The notes under the pieces are model-generated. The model was not told the origin of the DNA and did not search any database. It saw only the letters and a program-made list of their open reading frames with translations. Shown piece after piece: positions 39,864 to 48,507 of a DNA stretch of 64,000 bases (positions within the stretch are counted from its first letter, which is position 1; each line of letters begins with the position of its first letter). The position numbers and the translations under genes were made by a program. This DNA is from Pseudomonas putida (lineage in GTDB: Bacteria > Pseudomonadota > Gammaproteobacteria > Pseudomonadales > Pseudomonadaceae): contig NZ_CP016634.1 of assembly GCF_002741075.1 (NCBI RefSeq), positions 4,122,001-4,186,000 on the forward strand. The letters are read 5' to 3'.

Positions 39864-40114
39864 TACCGATTCCTTCGATGGATAGGGGCAGTGTCCGACC
39901 CTGTCAGGGCAATGGCCTGCCTGGGCGACAGTCTACACGTGCGTCGAGGAAGCGGCGTGATAGCACTGCGCGGGGCTATCCGATGACGACTTCAGACCAG
40001 CCAGGGCGACGTCGGTTCAACGTCGGCCGCCAAAAAGCGGCAACCCGGATGTCGGACAGGCGAACGCCCCTCGACACCCGGGAGTGAAGGATACAGTGAT
40101 TAAAGGAAGATTAA

Positions 40115-40159
40115 AGATGAAATTGGCCCTGCTTATTTCATCTCCTTCTATATAAGAAG
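40115..40159. repeat. Two consecutive AT-rich hairpins
   Basis: First a perfect 9-bp stem AGATGAAAT/ATTTCATCT (40115-40123 and 40135-40143, 11-base loop), then CTTCT/AGAAG (40145-40149 and 40155-40159, loop ATATA). They lie in a notably AT-rich island of an otherwise high-GC region. Confidence 0.55.
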
Positions 40160-40176
40160 AGACCTATAGGCCCAAT

Positions 40177-40273
40177 CGCTGGCAAGCCAGCCCCCGCACA
40201 CACGATGTCACGTTCGTTTCGTCTCGATTACCCACGTTCGGGATCACCGCGTACGGGAGCTGGCTTGCCAGCG
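40177..40273. repeat. Inverted pair of CGCTGGCAAGCCAGC repeats
   Basis: CGCTGGCAAGCCAGC at 40177-40191 and its exact reverse complement GCTGGCTTGCCAGCG at 40259-40273 enclose 67 bases. This is a REP-type palindrome common in P. putida intergenic DNA (from memory). Confidence 0.6.
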
Positions 40274-40295
40274 TTTGGGATAGACGGACAGCGTT

Positions 40296-40367
40296 GCCGC
40301 TTCGCGGGTAACCCCGCTCCCACAGGGTTATCGCAAACCTTGTGAGAGCGAGCTCACCCGCGAGCGG
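40296..40367. repeat. REP-like inverted pair
   Basis: CGCTTCGCGGGTAACCCCGC is followed by TCCCACAGG, and a reversed partner AGAGCGAGCTCACCCGCGAGCG lies 25-30 bases away. Same family as 33814-33908. It lies just downstream of the hmp stop. Confidence 0.55.
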
Positions 40368-40388
40368 ACTCACCGGACTATCGAAGCA

Positions 40389-41567
40389 TCACTCCAGCGC
40401 CGCTGCCGGGCCGAAGAACTCGTAGCGGCTCTGCTGCTCGGGCACGCCCAGGCCCTTGAGGTGGTGCTTGACCGCCGCCATGAAGCCTTTCGGGCCCAGG
40501 AAGTAGGCATCCACATCACGTTCGGCCGGCAGCCACTGGCCCAACTGCTCCTGGCTCAGCAGGCCAATCGCATCAGCCTCGCCCTTGCCGTCCTGCTCGG
40601 CATAGCAGTAGAAGCGCTTGAGCTGGGGATGGCGCGCCGCCAGACCGTCGATCCAATCACGGAAGGCATGTACTGCCCCATTGCGCGCACAATGGATGAA
40701 ATGCACCGGACGCTGGGTCTTCAAGGCAGCCTGGAGCATCGCCAGGGTCGGGGTGATGCCCACGCCACCGCTGATCAGCACCAGCGGTTTGTCGCTGCTG
40801 GTCAGGGTGAAATCGCCGGAGGGTGGGAACAGTTGCAGGGTCTGGCCGACCTGAAGCTGGTGATGCAGGTAGTTGGACACCTTGCCACCGGCCTCGCGCT
40901 TGACGCTGATGCGGTACTGCTCGCCATCGCACAGGGCCGACAGGGAATAGTTGCGCCGCTGCTCGACACCGTCGATGAACAGTTGCAGGCCGATGTACTG
41001 GCCAGGCTCGGCTTTCAGCACCGGCTTGCCATCGACCGGGGCGAAATAGAAGGAGACGATTTCGCTGCTCTCCTGCTCGCGGCGCACCAGGCGGAACTCA
41101 CGGGTACCGCGCCAGCCACCGGCGGCTTCTTCCTTCTGTTTATAGAGGCTTTCTTCGGCGCCGATCAGAATGTCAGCCAGTTGGCCGTAGGCCGCGCCCC
41201 AGGCATCGATCACCTCTGGGGTGGCGATGTCCTTGCCGAGGACTTCCTCGATGGCGCGCAGCAGGCAGCTGCCGACGATCGGATAGTGTTCCGGGAGGAT
41301 CTGCAAGGCGACATGCTTGTTGATGATCTGGCCGACCAAGCCGCCAAGCTGCTCCAGCTGATCAATGTGGCGGGCATACATCAGCACGCCGTTGGCCAGC
41401 GCGCGCGGCTGGTCGCCGCTGGCCTGGTGGGCCTGGTTGAACAGCGGGCGAACCTCGGGGTACTCGCTGAGCATCAGCTTGTAGAAATGGGTCGTCAGGG
41501 CTTCGCCACCGCTTTCGAGCAGTGGGACAGTGGCTTTGATGATTGCACGTTGTTCGGCATTGAGCAT
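40389..41567 (-). CDS. hmp: Flavohaemoglobin (nitric oxide dioxygenase) Hmp
   Basis: Hmp oxidises NO to nitrate with O2 and NADPH. The 392-residue protein has an N-terminal globin domain (MLNAEQRAIIKATVPLLESG; proximal histidine in INKHVALQILPEHYPIV), an FAD-binding domain (RNYSLSAL) and an NAD-binding domain (LISGGVGITPTLAML). The start ATG at 41567 has AGGAG nine bases upstream; a TTG two codons earlier is also in frame. It is divergent from norR, with NO-responsive sites between the genes. Confidence 0.97.
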   Translation of the reverse strand: MLNAEQRAIIKATVPLLESGGEALTTHFYKLMLSEYPEVRPLFNQAHQASGDQPRALANGVLMYARHIDQLEQLGGLVGQIINKHVALQILPEHYPIVGSCLLRAIEEVLGKDIATPEVIDAWGAAYGQLADILIGAEESLYKQKEEAAGGWRGTREFRLVRREQESSEIVSFYFAPVDGKPVLKAEPGQYIGLQLFIDGVEQRRNYSLSALCDGEQYRISVKREAGGKVSNYLHHQLQVGQTLQLFPPSGDFTLTSSDKPLVLISGGVGITPTLAMLQAALKTQRPVHFIHCARNGAVHAFRDWIDGLAARHPQLKRFYCYAEQDGKGEADAIGLLSQEQLGQWLPAERDVDAYFLGPKGFMAAVKHHLKGLGVPEQQSRYEFFGPAAALE

Positions 41568-41617
41568 TTGCAACGACTCCTGAGCCTGTGGGCTTGAATT
41601 TGACTGCCCTCGCTATT

Positions 41618-41633
41618 TCATCAATCGTGCCAA
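41618..41633 (-). promoter_or_regulatory. Putative sigma-54 promoter of hmp (imperfect -12)
   Basis: On the minus strand TTGGCAC (41627-41633) supplies a consensus -24 element. The corresponding -12 is ATGA (GA instead of GC) at correct spacing (10 bases between GG and GA). It lies about 50 bases before the hmp ATG, with NorR-type sites 41-77 bases further upstream. The weak -12 makes this a candidate only. Confidence 0.5.
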
Positions 41634-41673
41634 CTTTCAAACCCAGTGTTTACGGGGCTTTTACACAAAGCGA

Positions 41674-41710
41674 GTCAAAACGACACCGATGCGCGTATAG
41701 TCATATCGAC
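41674..41710. promoter_or_regulatory. Two NorR-type binding sites
   Basis: GTCAAAACGAC (41674-41684) and GTCATATCGAC (41700-41710) share the pattern GTCA-N3-CGAC, close to the NorR consensus GTCA-N3-TGAC. They lie upstream of the hmp sigma-54 candidate at a distance usual for enhancer-binding proteins, and just before the norR start (41725). Confidence 0.6.
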
Positions 41711-41724
41711 CAACAGGAGTCTAT

Positions 41725-43275
41725 ATGACCACACGCCCACTGCTCACCACCCTGCTCCCCCTGGTCAGCGATCTTTCACGCGACCTGCCGGACCAGGAGC
41801 GCTATCGCCGCCTGCTGCAAGCCATGCGCAACCTGCTGCCGTGCGATGCCGCCGCTCTGTTGCGCCTGGATGGCGAATGGCTGGTGCCACTGGCGGTCGA
41901 CGGCCTGTCGCCCGATACGCTGGGGCGGCGCTTCAGGGTCAGTGAGCACCCGCGCTTCCAGATTCTGCTCAGCCGCCCCGGGCCGACCCGCTTCGCCAGC
42001 GACAGCGAACTGCCTGACCCTTATGACGGCCTGGTCAACGCTCCCCATGCCGACCTGGAAGTGCACGACTGCATGGGCTGTCCCTTGATGGTCGATGAGC
42101 AGCCCTGGGGCCTGGTCACCCTCGACGCGCTCACGCCCGGGCAGTTCCAGAGCCTGGAACTCGACGCCCTGCAAGCCTTCGCCAGCCTTGCCGCGGCCAC
42201 CGTGACCGTGGCCGAGCGTATCGAGGACCTGGCCCTGAAGGCCGAAGACGAACATCAACGTGCCGAGGTCTATCGCCAGGCCAGCGGCCAGAACAAAGAA
42301 CTGATCGGCCAGAGCAAAGCGCACAAGCGCCTGCTGGAGGAAATCCGCCTGGTCGGCGGCAGCGAACTGACCGTGCTGATCACTGGCGAGACCGGGGTGG
42401 GCAAGGAGCTCGTGGCCCAGGCCCTGCACCAGGCCAGCAACCGTGCCGACAAACCGTTGATCAGCCTCAACTGCGCCGCCCTGCCCGACACCCTGGTCGA
42501 AAGTGAGTTGTTCGGCCACGTGCGCGGTGCCTTCACCGGTGCCCATGGCGAACGACGCGGCAAGTTCGAGTTGGCCAACGGTGGCACACTGTTCCTCGAC
42601 GAGGTGGGCGAACTGCCCCTGACGGTACAGGCCAAGCTGCTGCGCGTGCTGCAAAGCGGGCAGCTGCAACGCCTGGGTTCGGACCGCGAACACCGGGTCG
42701 ATGTGCGCCTGATCGCCGCCACCAACCGCGATCTGGCCATGGAAGTGCGCAACGGCAACTACCGCGCCGATTTCTACCACCGCCTGAGCGTCTACCCGCT
42801 ACAGGTCCCGCCTCTGCGTGAACGCGGGCGCGATGTATTGCTGATCGCAGGTTATTTCCTGGAGCAGAACCGCTCGCGCCTGGGCCTGAACAGCCTGCGC
42901 CTGAGCGCTGAAGCCCAGGCCGCACTGCTGGCCTACGACTGGCCGGGCAATGTGCGCGAACTGGAGCATCTGATCGGCCGCTCGGCACTCAAGGCCCTCG
43001 GCCAACATCCCGAACGTCCCCGCATCCTGACCCTGGAAGCCAGCGACCTGGACCTGCGCCCCACCCTTCCCAACCATGAGCCCTCCCCTGCCCCGGCACC
43101 GCCTCTGCTCAGCCTGCCCGAGGGCGGCCTGCGCGAAGCGGTGGACGATTACCAACGGCAGGTGATCGGCGCCTGCCTCGGGCGCCATCAGGACAACTGG
43201 GCGGCGGCAGCGCGTGAGCTCGGGCTCGATCGTGCCAACCTCAGCCGCCTGGCCAAGCGCCTGGGGTTGCGCTGA
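41725..43275 (+). CDS. norR: NO-responsive sigma-54 activator NorR (FhpR-like)
   Basis: The 516-residue regulator has an N-terminal GAF domain that in NorR binds non-haem iron and NO (residues about 20-170, with LEVHDCMGCPL). An AAA+ domain follows with Walker A TGETGVGKELVAQ and the sigma-54 contact loop GAFTGAHGER, then a Fis-type helix-turn-helix (DNWAAAARELGLDRANLSRL). It is divergent from hmp. In P. aeruginosa the homologue FhpR controls fhp with sigma-54, consistent with the sites found here. Confidence 0.95.
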   Translation: MTTRPLLTTLLPLVSDLSRDLPDQERYRRLLQAMRNLLPCDAAALLRLDGEWLVPLAVDGLSPDTLGRRFRVSEHPRFQILLSRPGPTRFASDSELPDPYDGLVNAPHADLEVHDCMGCPLMVDEQPWGLVTLDALTPGQFQSLELDALQAFASLAAATVTVAERIEDLALKAEDEHQRAEVYRQASGQNKELIGQSKAHKRLLEEIRLVGGSELTVLITGETGVGKELVAQALHQASNRADKPLISLNCAALPDTLVESELFGHVRGAFTGAHGERRGKFELANGGTLFLDEVGELPLTVQAKLLRVLQSGQLQRLGSDREHRVDVRLIAATNRDLAMEVRNGNYRADFYHRLSVYPLQVPPLRERGRDVLLIAGYFLEQNRSRLGLNSLRLSAEAQAALLAYDWPGNVRELEHLIGRSALKALGQHPERPRILTLEASDLDLRPTLPNHEPSPAPAPPLLSLPEGGLREAVDDYQRQVIGACLGRHQDNWAAAARELGLDRANLSRLAKRLGLR

Positions 43276-43307
43276 CATTGCAACCCAGTCGCGCCACAGC
43301 GAAACGG

Positions 43308-43378
43308 CATTCGCGGGTACCGCTCTGTTACCAAGACCACCGCAGATCCTGTAAGAGCGGGATTACCCGCGAAAGGGT
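43308..43378. repeat. REP-like inverted pair
   Basis: GCATTCGCGGGTACCGCTC (left) and, reversed, CCTGTAAGAGCGGGATTACC then CGCGAAAGGG (right) flank 20 bases. Same REP family as elsewhere in the window. It lies between norR and cheV. Confidence 0.55.
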
Positions 43379-43501
43379 CAGCGCTGTCGATATGTGCCAG
43401 AGCGAAGCCTGCGATTGGCCGCACCACAACCTAAAGCCTGGCCTCAACAGGCCGATAACCCGGCATCCTCCCTTTATTACCGACAGACTCGAAGGTTGCC
43501 C

Positions 43502-44401
43502 ATGGCCACGCAAAACGCCCGTGCGGACTCGTTGTCCCTGCTGCTGTTCACCTTGCGCAGCGGCAAGCTGATGGCGATCAACCTGCTCAAAGTCAGCGAG
43601 ATCATCCCCTGCCCGCCGCTGACCCGGCTGCCGGAGTCGCATCCGCACGTCAAAGGCGTGGCAACGCTGCGCGGCAATCCGCTGTCGGTGATCGACCTGT
43701 CCCGCGCCATCGGCGAACAGCCGCTGGCCGACCCATCCGGCGGCTGCCTGATCGTCACCGAGATCAGCCGTTCGCGCCAGGGGCTGCATGTGCAGGCGGT
43801 GAGTCGCATCGTTCACTGCCTGAGTACCGACATCAAGCCGCCGCCCTACGGCTCGGGCAACCGCTCGTTCATCACTGGCGTGACCCGGGTCGACAACACC
43901 TTGGTGCAGGTATTGGATATCGAGAAGGTCATCCACGCCATCGCCCCGCCCGAGCCCGAACCGCACCCAGGCGAGCTCAGCGAGGAAGACGCCAGCCTGC
44001 TGGCCGCCGCCAATATCCTGGTGGTGGATGACAGCCAGGTCGCTTTGCAACAGTCGATCCACACCCTGCGCAACCTGGGCATCGAGTGCCATACCGCGCG
44101 CAGCGCCAAGGATGCGATCAATCTGCTGCTGGAACTGCAAGGTACCGACCGGGAGATCAACATCATCGTCTCGGACATCGAGATGTCCGAGATGGACGGC
44201 TATGCCTTCACCCGCACCCTGCGCGAAAGCCCGGACTTCCAGCACCTCTATGTACTGCTGCACACGTCGCTGGACAGCACCATGAGCGGTGAGAAAGCCA
44301 AGTTGGCTGGCGCCAACGCCATCCTCACCAAGTTCTCCTCGCCGGAGCTGACCGATTGTCTGGTGGTGGCAGCACGGGCCGTGGTCTTCGCCGAGCACTG
44401 A
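43502..44401 (+). CDS. cheV: Chemotaxis coupling protein CheV
   Basis: CheV combines a CheW-like coupling domain (residues about 5-155, LLFTLRSGKLMAINLLKVSEI) with a C-terminal receiver domain (about 165-295). The acceptor aspartate is in IIVSDIEMSEMDGYAF, and the conserved VVDDSQ acidic pair and LTKF lysine are present. 299 residues from the ATG at 43502; an upstream in-frame extension to 43394 runs through a REP repeat and is rejected. The neighbouring chemoreceptor (45535) supports a chemotaxis role. Confidence 0.94.
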   Translation: MATQNARADSLSLLLFTLRSGKLMAINLLKVSEIIPCPPLTRLPESHPHVKGVATLRGNPLSVIDLSRAIGEQPLADPSGGCLIVTEISRSRQGLHVQAVSRIVHCLSTDIKPPPYGSGNRSFITGVTRVDNTLVQVLDIEKVIHAIAPPEPEPHPGELSEEDASLLAAANILVVDDSQVALQQSIHTLRNLGIECHTARSAKDAINLLLELQGTDREINIIVSDIEMSEMDGYAFTRTLRESPDFQHLYVLLHTSLDSTMSGEKAKLAGANAILTKFSSPELTDCLVVAARAVVFAEH

Positions 44402-44426
44402 TATAGTCAGCGACAATTTCCCTGGC

Positions 44427-44454
44427 TTGCTGCCAGGGATGACTCGGGCATAAT
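44427..44454 (+). promoter_or_regulatory. Candidate promoter of the secreted/YkgJ pair
   Basis: TTGCTG (44427-44432), 16-base spacer, CATAAT (44449-44454), with the ATG 37 bases downstream. A hairpin TCCCTGGC/GCCAGGGA (44419-44439) overlaps the -35 and may act as the cheV terminator, though it lacks a T tract. Confidence 0.45.
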
Positions 44455-44490
44455 TCGCGCCCTTCGGTTGTTTTGTTGCCGGTACCCTGT

Positions 44491-44802
44491 ATGAAGCTTC
44501 TCAGCACCCTCCTGATCGCCTGTGCCTTCGCCAGCAGTGCGGCCCAGGCCTCCAGCAGCCAAGCCTGGAATGAACAACGCCAACAGATGCTCAAGGGCTG
44601 CCTGGCCGCCAGCCAGCTCAAAGATGCCCACGCCCGCGGCAAGCCCGCGGAGTTCGACGACCAGGTGGGCTACAGTGCCCTGCTGATCGAAGGCGTCTAC
44701 CCGCAAAAACACATGCAGCAGCGCACCGGCACCGAGCTGTGCCTGTATGACCGCCAGCGCCATCAGGCCTTCGTCAGCGAATGGAGCCCGGGCGCGCCGT
44801 GA
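44491..44802 (+). CDS. Small secreted protein, unknown function
   Basis: The 103-residue protein begins with a Sec signal peptide (MKLLSTLLIACAFASSAAQA). The mature part of about 80 residues has two cysteines (MLKGCLAAS and GTELCLYD), which could form a disulfide. I do not recognise a named family. Its stop overlaps the GTG start of the YkgJ-type gene (GTGA), so the two are translationally coupled. Confidence 0.72.
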   Translation: MKLLSTLLIACAFASSAAQASSSQAWNEQRQQMLKGCLAASQLKDAHARGKPAEFDDQVGYSALLIEGVYPQKHMQQRTGTELCLYDRQRHQAFVSEWSPGAP

Positions 44803-45533
44803 GCGACAGCATTCGTTTCGCCTGCACCGGCTGTGGCAAGTGCTGCACCGGCCACCATGTGCCCCTGACCCTGGACGAAACCCGCCAATGGGCGGCCAAC
44901 GGCGGCCAGGTGGTGGTACTGATCGAAGGGTTCGTCTGCGATGGCCCCGGCATGCCGGCCGAGCAGCGCGACCATGTGCTGCGCCGGGCCTACCCGGTCG
45001 ACTGTGGCACGGCCCGGCTGCACGTTTCGGTCACCTTCGCCGCCTTCAACCCAGGCCGCTGCCGCAACCTGGACGACAACGACCTGTGCACCATCTATGA
45101 AACCCGCCCGTTGGTGTGCCGCATCTACCCGGCCGAGATCAATCCTCACCTGCCCCTGCGCTCGGAAAACAAAGACTGCCCACCCCAAGCCTGGCAGCAA
45201 GGCCCGACGCTGATCCACGGCCAGTCGCTGGTGGATCCGCAGTTGCGCGCGCTGATCGAAGCCTCGCGCCAGGCCGACCGAGACGACATCGCCGCCAAGG
45301 TTGCCATCTGCCAGGCCCTGGGCATGACCACCAGCGCGCTCAAGGGCAACGGTTTTACGGCCTACCTCCCCGCCATGGAAGCATTCGCCACCGCCCTGGA
45401 ACAGGTACCGGCCGACAACCAGGCGCCCTGGACCTTGCACATCGAAGCCCCGATCCTGGCACAGGAGTCGGCAGCGCTCGGCCTTCTGACCACCGCCGAG
45501 CCGCCCCTCTACTACGCCTTCATCGGTTTCTGA
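44799..45533 (+). CDS. YkgJ-type cysteine-cluster protein, coupled to a secreted protein
   Basis: The 244-residue protein starts at the GTG at 44799 (VSDSIRFACTGCGKCC). It has the N-terminal CTGCGKCC cluster, CRNLDDNDLCTIYETRPLVC and NKDCPPQAW, consistent with metal or Fe-S cluster binding; the family function is unknown. The coupling to the preceding secreted protein (GTGA overlap) is notable. The C-terminal 100 residues lack known motifs. Confidence 0.82.
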   Translation: MSDSIRFACTGCGKCCTGHHVPLTLDETRQWAANGGQVVVLIEGFVCDGPGMPAEQRDHVLRRAYPVDCGTARLHVSVTFAAFNPGRCRNLDDNDLCTIYETRPLVCRIYPAEINPHLPLRSENKDCPPQAWQQGPTLIHGQSLVDPQLRALIEASRQADRDDIAAKVAICQALGMTTSALKGNGFTAYLPAMEAFATALEQVPADNQAPWTLHIEAPILAQESAALGLLTTAEPPLYYAFIGF

Positions 45534-45534
45534 T

Positions 45535-47118
45535 TCACTGGCACCGACGCCAGAACTCATCGGCCAGGCGCCGCAGATCCATCGCCAGATCCGCCACGTC
45601 CGTTGCACTGGCATGGCTGCGCTGGCCGACATCGACCGTCGCCTCGCTGGCTTGGCGGATGCTGATGATGTTGCGGTTGATGTTCTCGCTCACCTGGCTC
45701 TGCTGCTCCACCGCAGCCGCGATCTGCAGGCTCATTTCATTGATCTGGTTGACCCGTGCGCTGATGCCATCGAGCGCACCACTGGCCAATTGCGCCTGCT
45801 CGACGCTATGCCCGGCATGGCTGCTGCTCTGGCGCATCACCTGCACCGCGGCGCGAGCCCCTTCCTGCAGCGTGCCGATCATGCGCTGGATCTCGTGGGT
45901 CGACTGGGTCGTGCGCTGCGCCAGGCCACGCACTTCGTCGGCCACCACAGCGAACCCGCGGCCCTGGTCGCCCGCCCGGGCGGCCTCGATGGCTGCATTG
46001 AGCGCCAGCAGGTTGGTCTGCTCGGCGATGCCCCGGATCACATCGAGCACCCCGGAAATATCGCTGCTGTGCTGTTCCAGTTGATGGACCGCATCACTGG
46101 CTTCGACCAGCGAACCGGCCAGGTCCTGAATCGCGCAGCGATTGCGATCGACCACCTGGTGACCGGCCTGGGTTTCATCCTCGGCCTGGTTGGCCGCCAC
46201 GGACGCCAACTGCGCACTGCTGGCAACCTGGGCGACACTGGCGCTCATCTGGTGAATGGCGGTGGCCACCTGGTCAGCCTCTTCCTGCTGCTCCAGGCTG
46301 TTGGCGTGGCTGGCCTGCAATGCCTGCACCAACGAGCCGGAATGCCCTGCCAGGCGCGCCGAGGTATCGCCGATACGCCCCACCACCGCACCCAGCTGGG
46401 CCTTGAGCATGCGCATGGCGAACTCGATCTGGCCGATGGCATCGCGCCGCCCGGTGTACAGCTGCTGGCTCAGCGGGTTGTCGGCAATGGCCAAGGCTTG
46501 CTGACGCAAGCGTTCGAAGGGACGTAGCTGCCAGAACAGCAGCGCACTGCTGGCCCCGGCCGCAAGCATGATTTCCATCAGCGAGCTCCAAAGCGACAGC
46601 CCCTGCCAGCCGTGACCGACGCCGACCACCAGCGCCAGAGCGGCCGTCACACCCAGCGACAACCGCAGCCCCAGACCAAGCACCGGCAGACGCGCGCGCC
46701 AGTTACGCTGCCCTTCGCGCATCTGCTGGTAGCAACGCTCGGCCGCCGCCACCTGCTCGGCGCTGGGCCGAGTGCGCACCGACTGGTACTCGATGGTTCG
46801 CCCACCGCTGCTGATCGGCGAAACGAACGCGCTGACCCAATAGTGGTCGCCGTTCTTGCAGCGGTTCTTCACCAACCCCATCCAGGAGCGCCCCGCCGTG
46901 AGCGCGCCCCACATCTGCTCGAACGCCTGGGGCGGCATGTCCGGGTGACGCACGATATGGTGTGCATGGCCCAACAATTCATCACGGGTGAACCCACTGA
47001 TTCGCACGAAATCGTCGTTGGCATAGGTGATACGGCTGTCCAGGTCGGTGGTGGACAGGATGTTGGCATCGCCGGGGTAATCCACTTGGCGACCGGTAAC
47101 AGGCAAATTGCACTTCAT
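45535..47118 (-). CDS. PAS-containing methyl-accepting chemotaxis protein (Aer-like)
   Basis: The 527-residue receptor (from the ATG at 47118; a GTG three codons earlier is in frame) has an N-terminal PAS domain ([23 protein letters not shown], about residues 20-130). Two adjacent membrane helices (about 145-205) follow, then a HAMP-like linker and a cytoplasmic signalling domain with the conserved hairpin [20 protein letters not shown] and [19 protein letters not shown] domain with membrane anchor and no large periplasmic part is the layout of the energy sensor Aer. It is convergent to the YkgJ gene, its stop 2 bases from that stop. Confidence 0.88.
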   Translation of the reverse strand: MKCNLPVTGRQVDYPGDANILSTTDLDSRITYANDDFVRISGFTRDELLGHAHHIVRHPDMPPQAFEQMWGALTAGRSWMGLVKNRCKNGDHYWVSAFVSPISSGGRTIEYQSVRTRPSAEQVAAAERCYQQMREGQRNWRARLPVLGLGLRLSLGVTAALALVVGVGHGWQGLSLWSSLMEIMLAAGASSALLFWQLRPFERLRQQALAIADNPLSQQLYTGRRDAIGQIEFAMRMLKAQLGAVVGRIGDTSARLAGHSGSLVQALQASHANSLEQQEEADQVATAIHQMSASVAQVASSAQLASVAANQAEDETQAGHQVVDRNRCAIQDLAGSLVEASDAVHQLEQHSSDISGVLDVIRGIAEQTNLLALNAAIEAARAGDQGRGFAVVADEVRGLAQRTTQSTHEIQRMIGTLQEGARAAVQVMRQSSSHAGHSVEQAQLASGALDGISARVNQINEMSLQIAAAVEQQSQVSENINRNIISIRQASEATVDVGQRSHASATDVADLAMDLRRLADEFWRRCQ

Positions 47119-47343
47119 CGGAGGCACTCGTTGTTGTTGTAGGGAAAATCGGCAGGGCGTTCGACTCTAGGGGCAATGACTGACAAAACATTGATCCAGA
47201 GCAGCATATTGGCAATTGGCCACTAACCAGCTGAAACTGACAGGTCTGTCAGCCAGGCGTCACGCTCTCGACCCGATCCAGGCGCTATAACCTGAAACAG
47301 TGAAGAACCGCTTTTCTCCCTTTCGGCTACGGTGCCCGATCCG

Positions 47344-48507
47344 ATGCGACATCCGTCCCGCTCTCTCGTCTTTGCCGCCCTGAGCATCCTGGCCCTGGCC
47401 ACGTTGGGCGGGTGGCTGAGCCAACGCCAGGCGCCGCCGGGGGCTCGTGCGCAGGTAGCCATTCCGGTGCGCGTGGTCAGCGTCGTCCAGCAGGACGTGC
47501 CTCGCTACGCCAGTGCCCTCGGCTCGGTGCTGTCGCTGCACAGTGTCGAAGTGCGTCCGCAGGTCGAGGGCGTACTGACCCAGGTGCTGGTCAAGGAAGG
47601 CCAGTGGGTGAAGGAGGGCGACCTGCTAGCCACCCTCGATGACCGCGCGATCAGCGCCAGCCTTGACCAGGCCCGCGCCCAGCTTGGCCAAAGCCAGGCA
47701 CAGCTGCAGGTGGCCGGCGTCGACCTCAAGCGCTACCGCTTGCTGAGCACCGACGATGGGGTATCCAAACAGACCCTCGACCAGCAGCAGGCCTTGGTCA
47801 ACCAGTTGCAGGCCACGGTGAAGGGCAACCAGGCGGCCATCGCCAACGCCCAGGTCCAGCTCTCCTACACGCAGATCCGCTCGCCGGTGACCGGGCGGGT
47901 CGGCATTCGCAACATCGACCCTGGCAACCTGGTGCGCACCAGCGATACCCAAGGGCTGTTCAGCGTCACCCAGATCGACCCGATCGCCGTGGAATTCGCC
48001 CTGCCCCAACAGATGCTGCCGACCCTGCAGAAGCTGCTGCAGGCCCCCACACCAGCCGTGGTCCAGGCCTACCTGGATGCCGATGGCCAGAGCAGCCTGC
48101 TCGGCGAAGGTCACCTGGCGCTGATCGACAACCAGGTCTCCGCCACCACTGGCACCGTGCGGGTCAAGGCCGAGTTCGACAACAAGGACGGCCAGCTGTG
48201 GCCGGGCCAACTGGTGACCATCAAGCTGCGCACCGCCTTTGAGCAAAACGCCTTGGTGGTGCCACCGCCGGTGGTGCAACGCGGTATCGACGGACACTTC
48301 GTCTATCGACTGGAGGGCGACAAGGTGACCAGCGTGCCAGTCAAGGTGCTCTACCAGGACAGCACGCTGAACATCGTTGCCGGGGTCAAGCCCGGGGACC
48401 GGTTGGTGCTCGATGGCCAGTCGCGGCTCAAGCCCGGCGCCCGCGTGGAGGTCACCCCTCAGGTGCCGCCCGCCCCGGAAATGGCCGACCGCCGGAGCCA
48501 GCCATGA
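47344..48507 (+). CDS. RND efflux periplasmic adaptor (membrane fusion protein)
   Basis: The 387-residue adaptor has an N-terminal membrane/signal segment (SLVFAALSILALATLGGWL), a lipoyl-like half (EVRPQVEGVLTQVLVKEGQW) and a coiled-coil hairpin. The second half (YTQIRSPVTGRVGIRNIDPG) and a beta-barrel (FDNKDGQLWPGQLVTIKL) follow, the order in MdtA/MuxA-like adaptors. The start may be the ATG at 47344 or a GTG at 47332; neither has a strong ribosome-binding site. Its stop overlaps the RND pump start (ATGA). Confidence 0.9.
   Translation: MRHPSRSLVFAALSILALATLGGWLSQRQAPPGARAQVAIPVRVVSVVQQDVPRYASALGSVLSLHSVEVRPQVEGVLTQVLVKEGQWVKEGDLLATLDDRAISASLDQARAQLGQSQAQLQVAGVDLKRYRLLSTDDGVSKQTLDQQQALVNQLQATVKGNQAAIANAQVQLSYTQIRSPVTGRVGIRNIDPGNLVRTSDTQGLFSVTQIDPIAVEFALPQQMLPTLQKLLQAPTPAVVQAYLDADGQSSLLGEGHLALIDNQVSATTGTVRVKAEFDNKDGQLWPGQLVTIKLRTAFEQNALVVPPPVVQRGIDGHFVYRLEGDKVTSVPVKVLYQDSTLNIVAGVKPGDRLVLDGQSRLKPGARVEVTPQVPPAPEMADRRSQP

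Larger units (their letters stand above)
39864..40388. other. Intergenic region between dsbB and hmp, no gene seen
   Basis: The stretch contains an AT-rich segment with two consecutive hairpins (40115-40159) and two sets of palindromic repeats (40177-40273 and 40296-40367). Open frames across 39540-40087 are the antisense of dsbB or random high-GC frames with no support. The AT-rich island could be a promoter or a small RNA. Confidence 0.45.

Noticed and set aside
39540..40087. Two plus-strand frames over dsbB and its upstream gap
   Set aside because: They are mostly antisense to dsbB, use non-conserved residues, and have no ribosome-binding site.
41618..41633. Confident sigma-54 promoter call for hmp
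   Set aside because: The -12 element reads GA instead of GC; retained only as a candidate.
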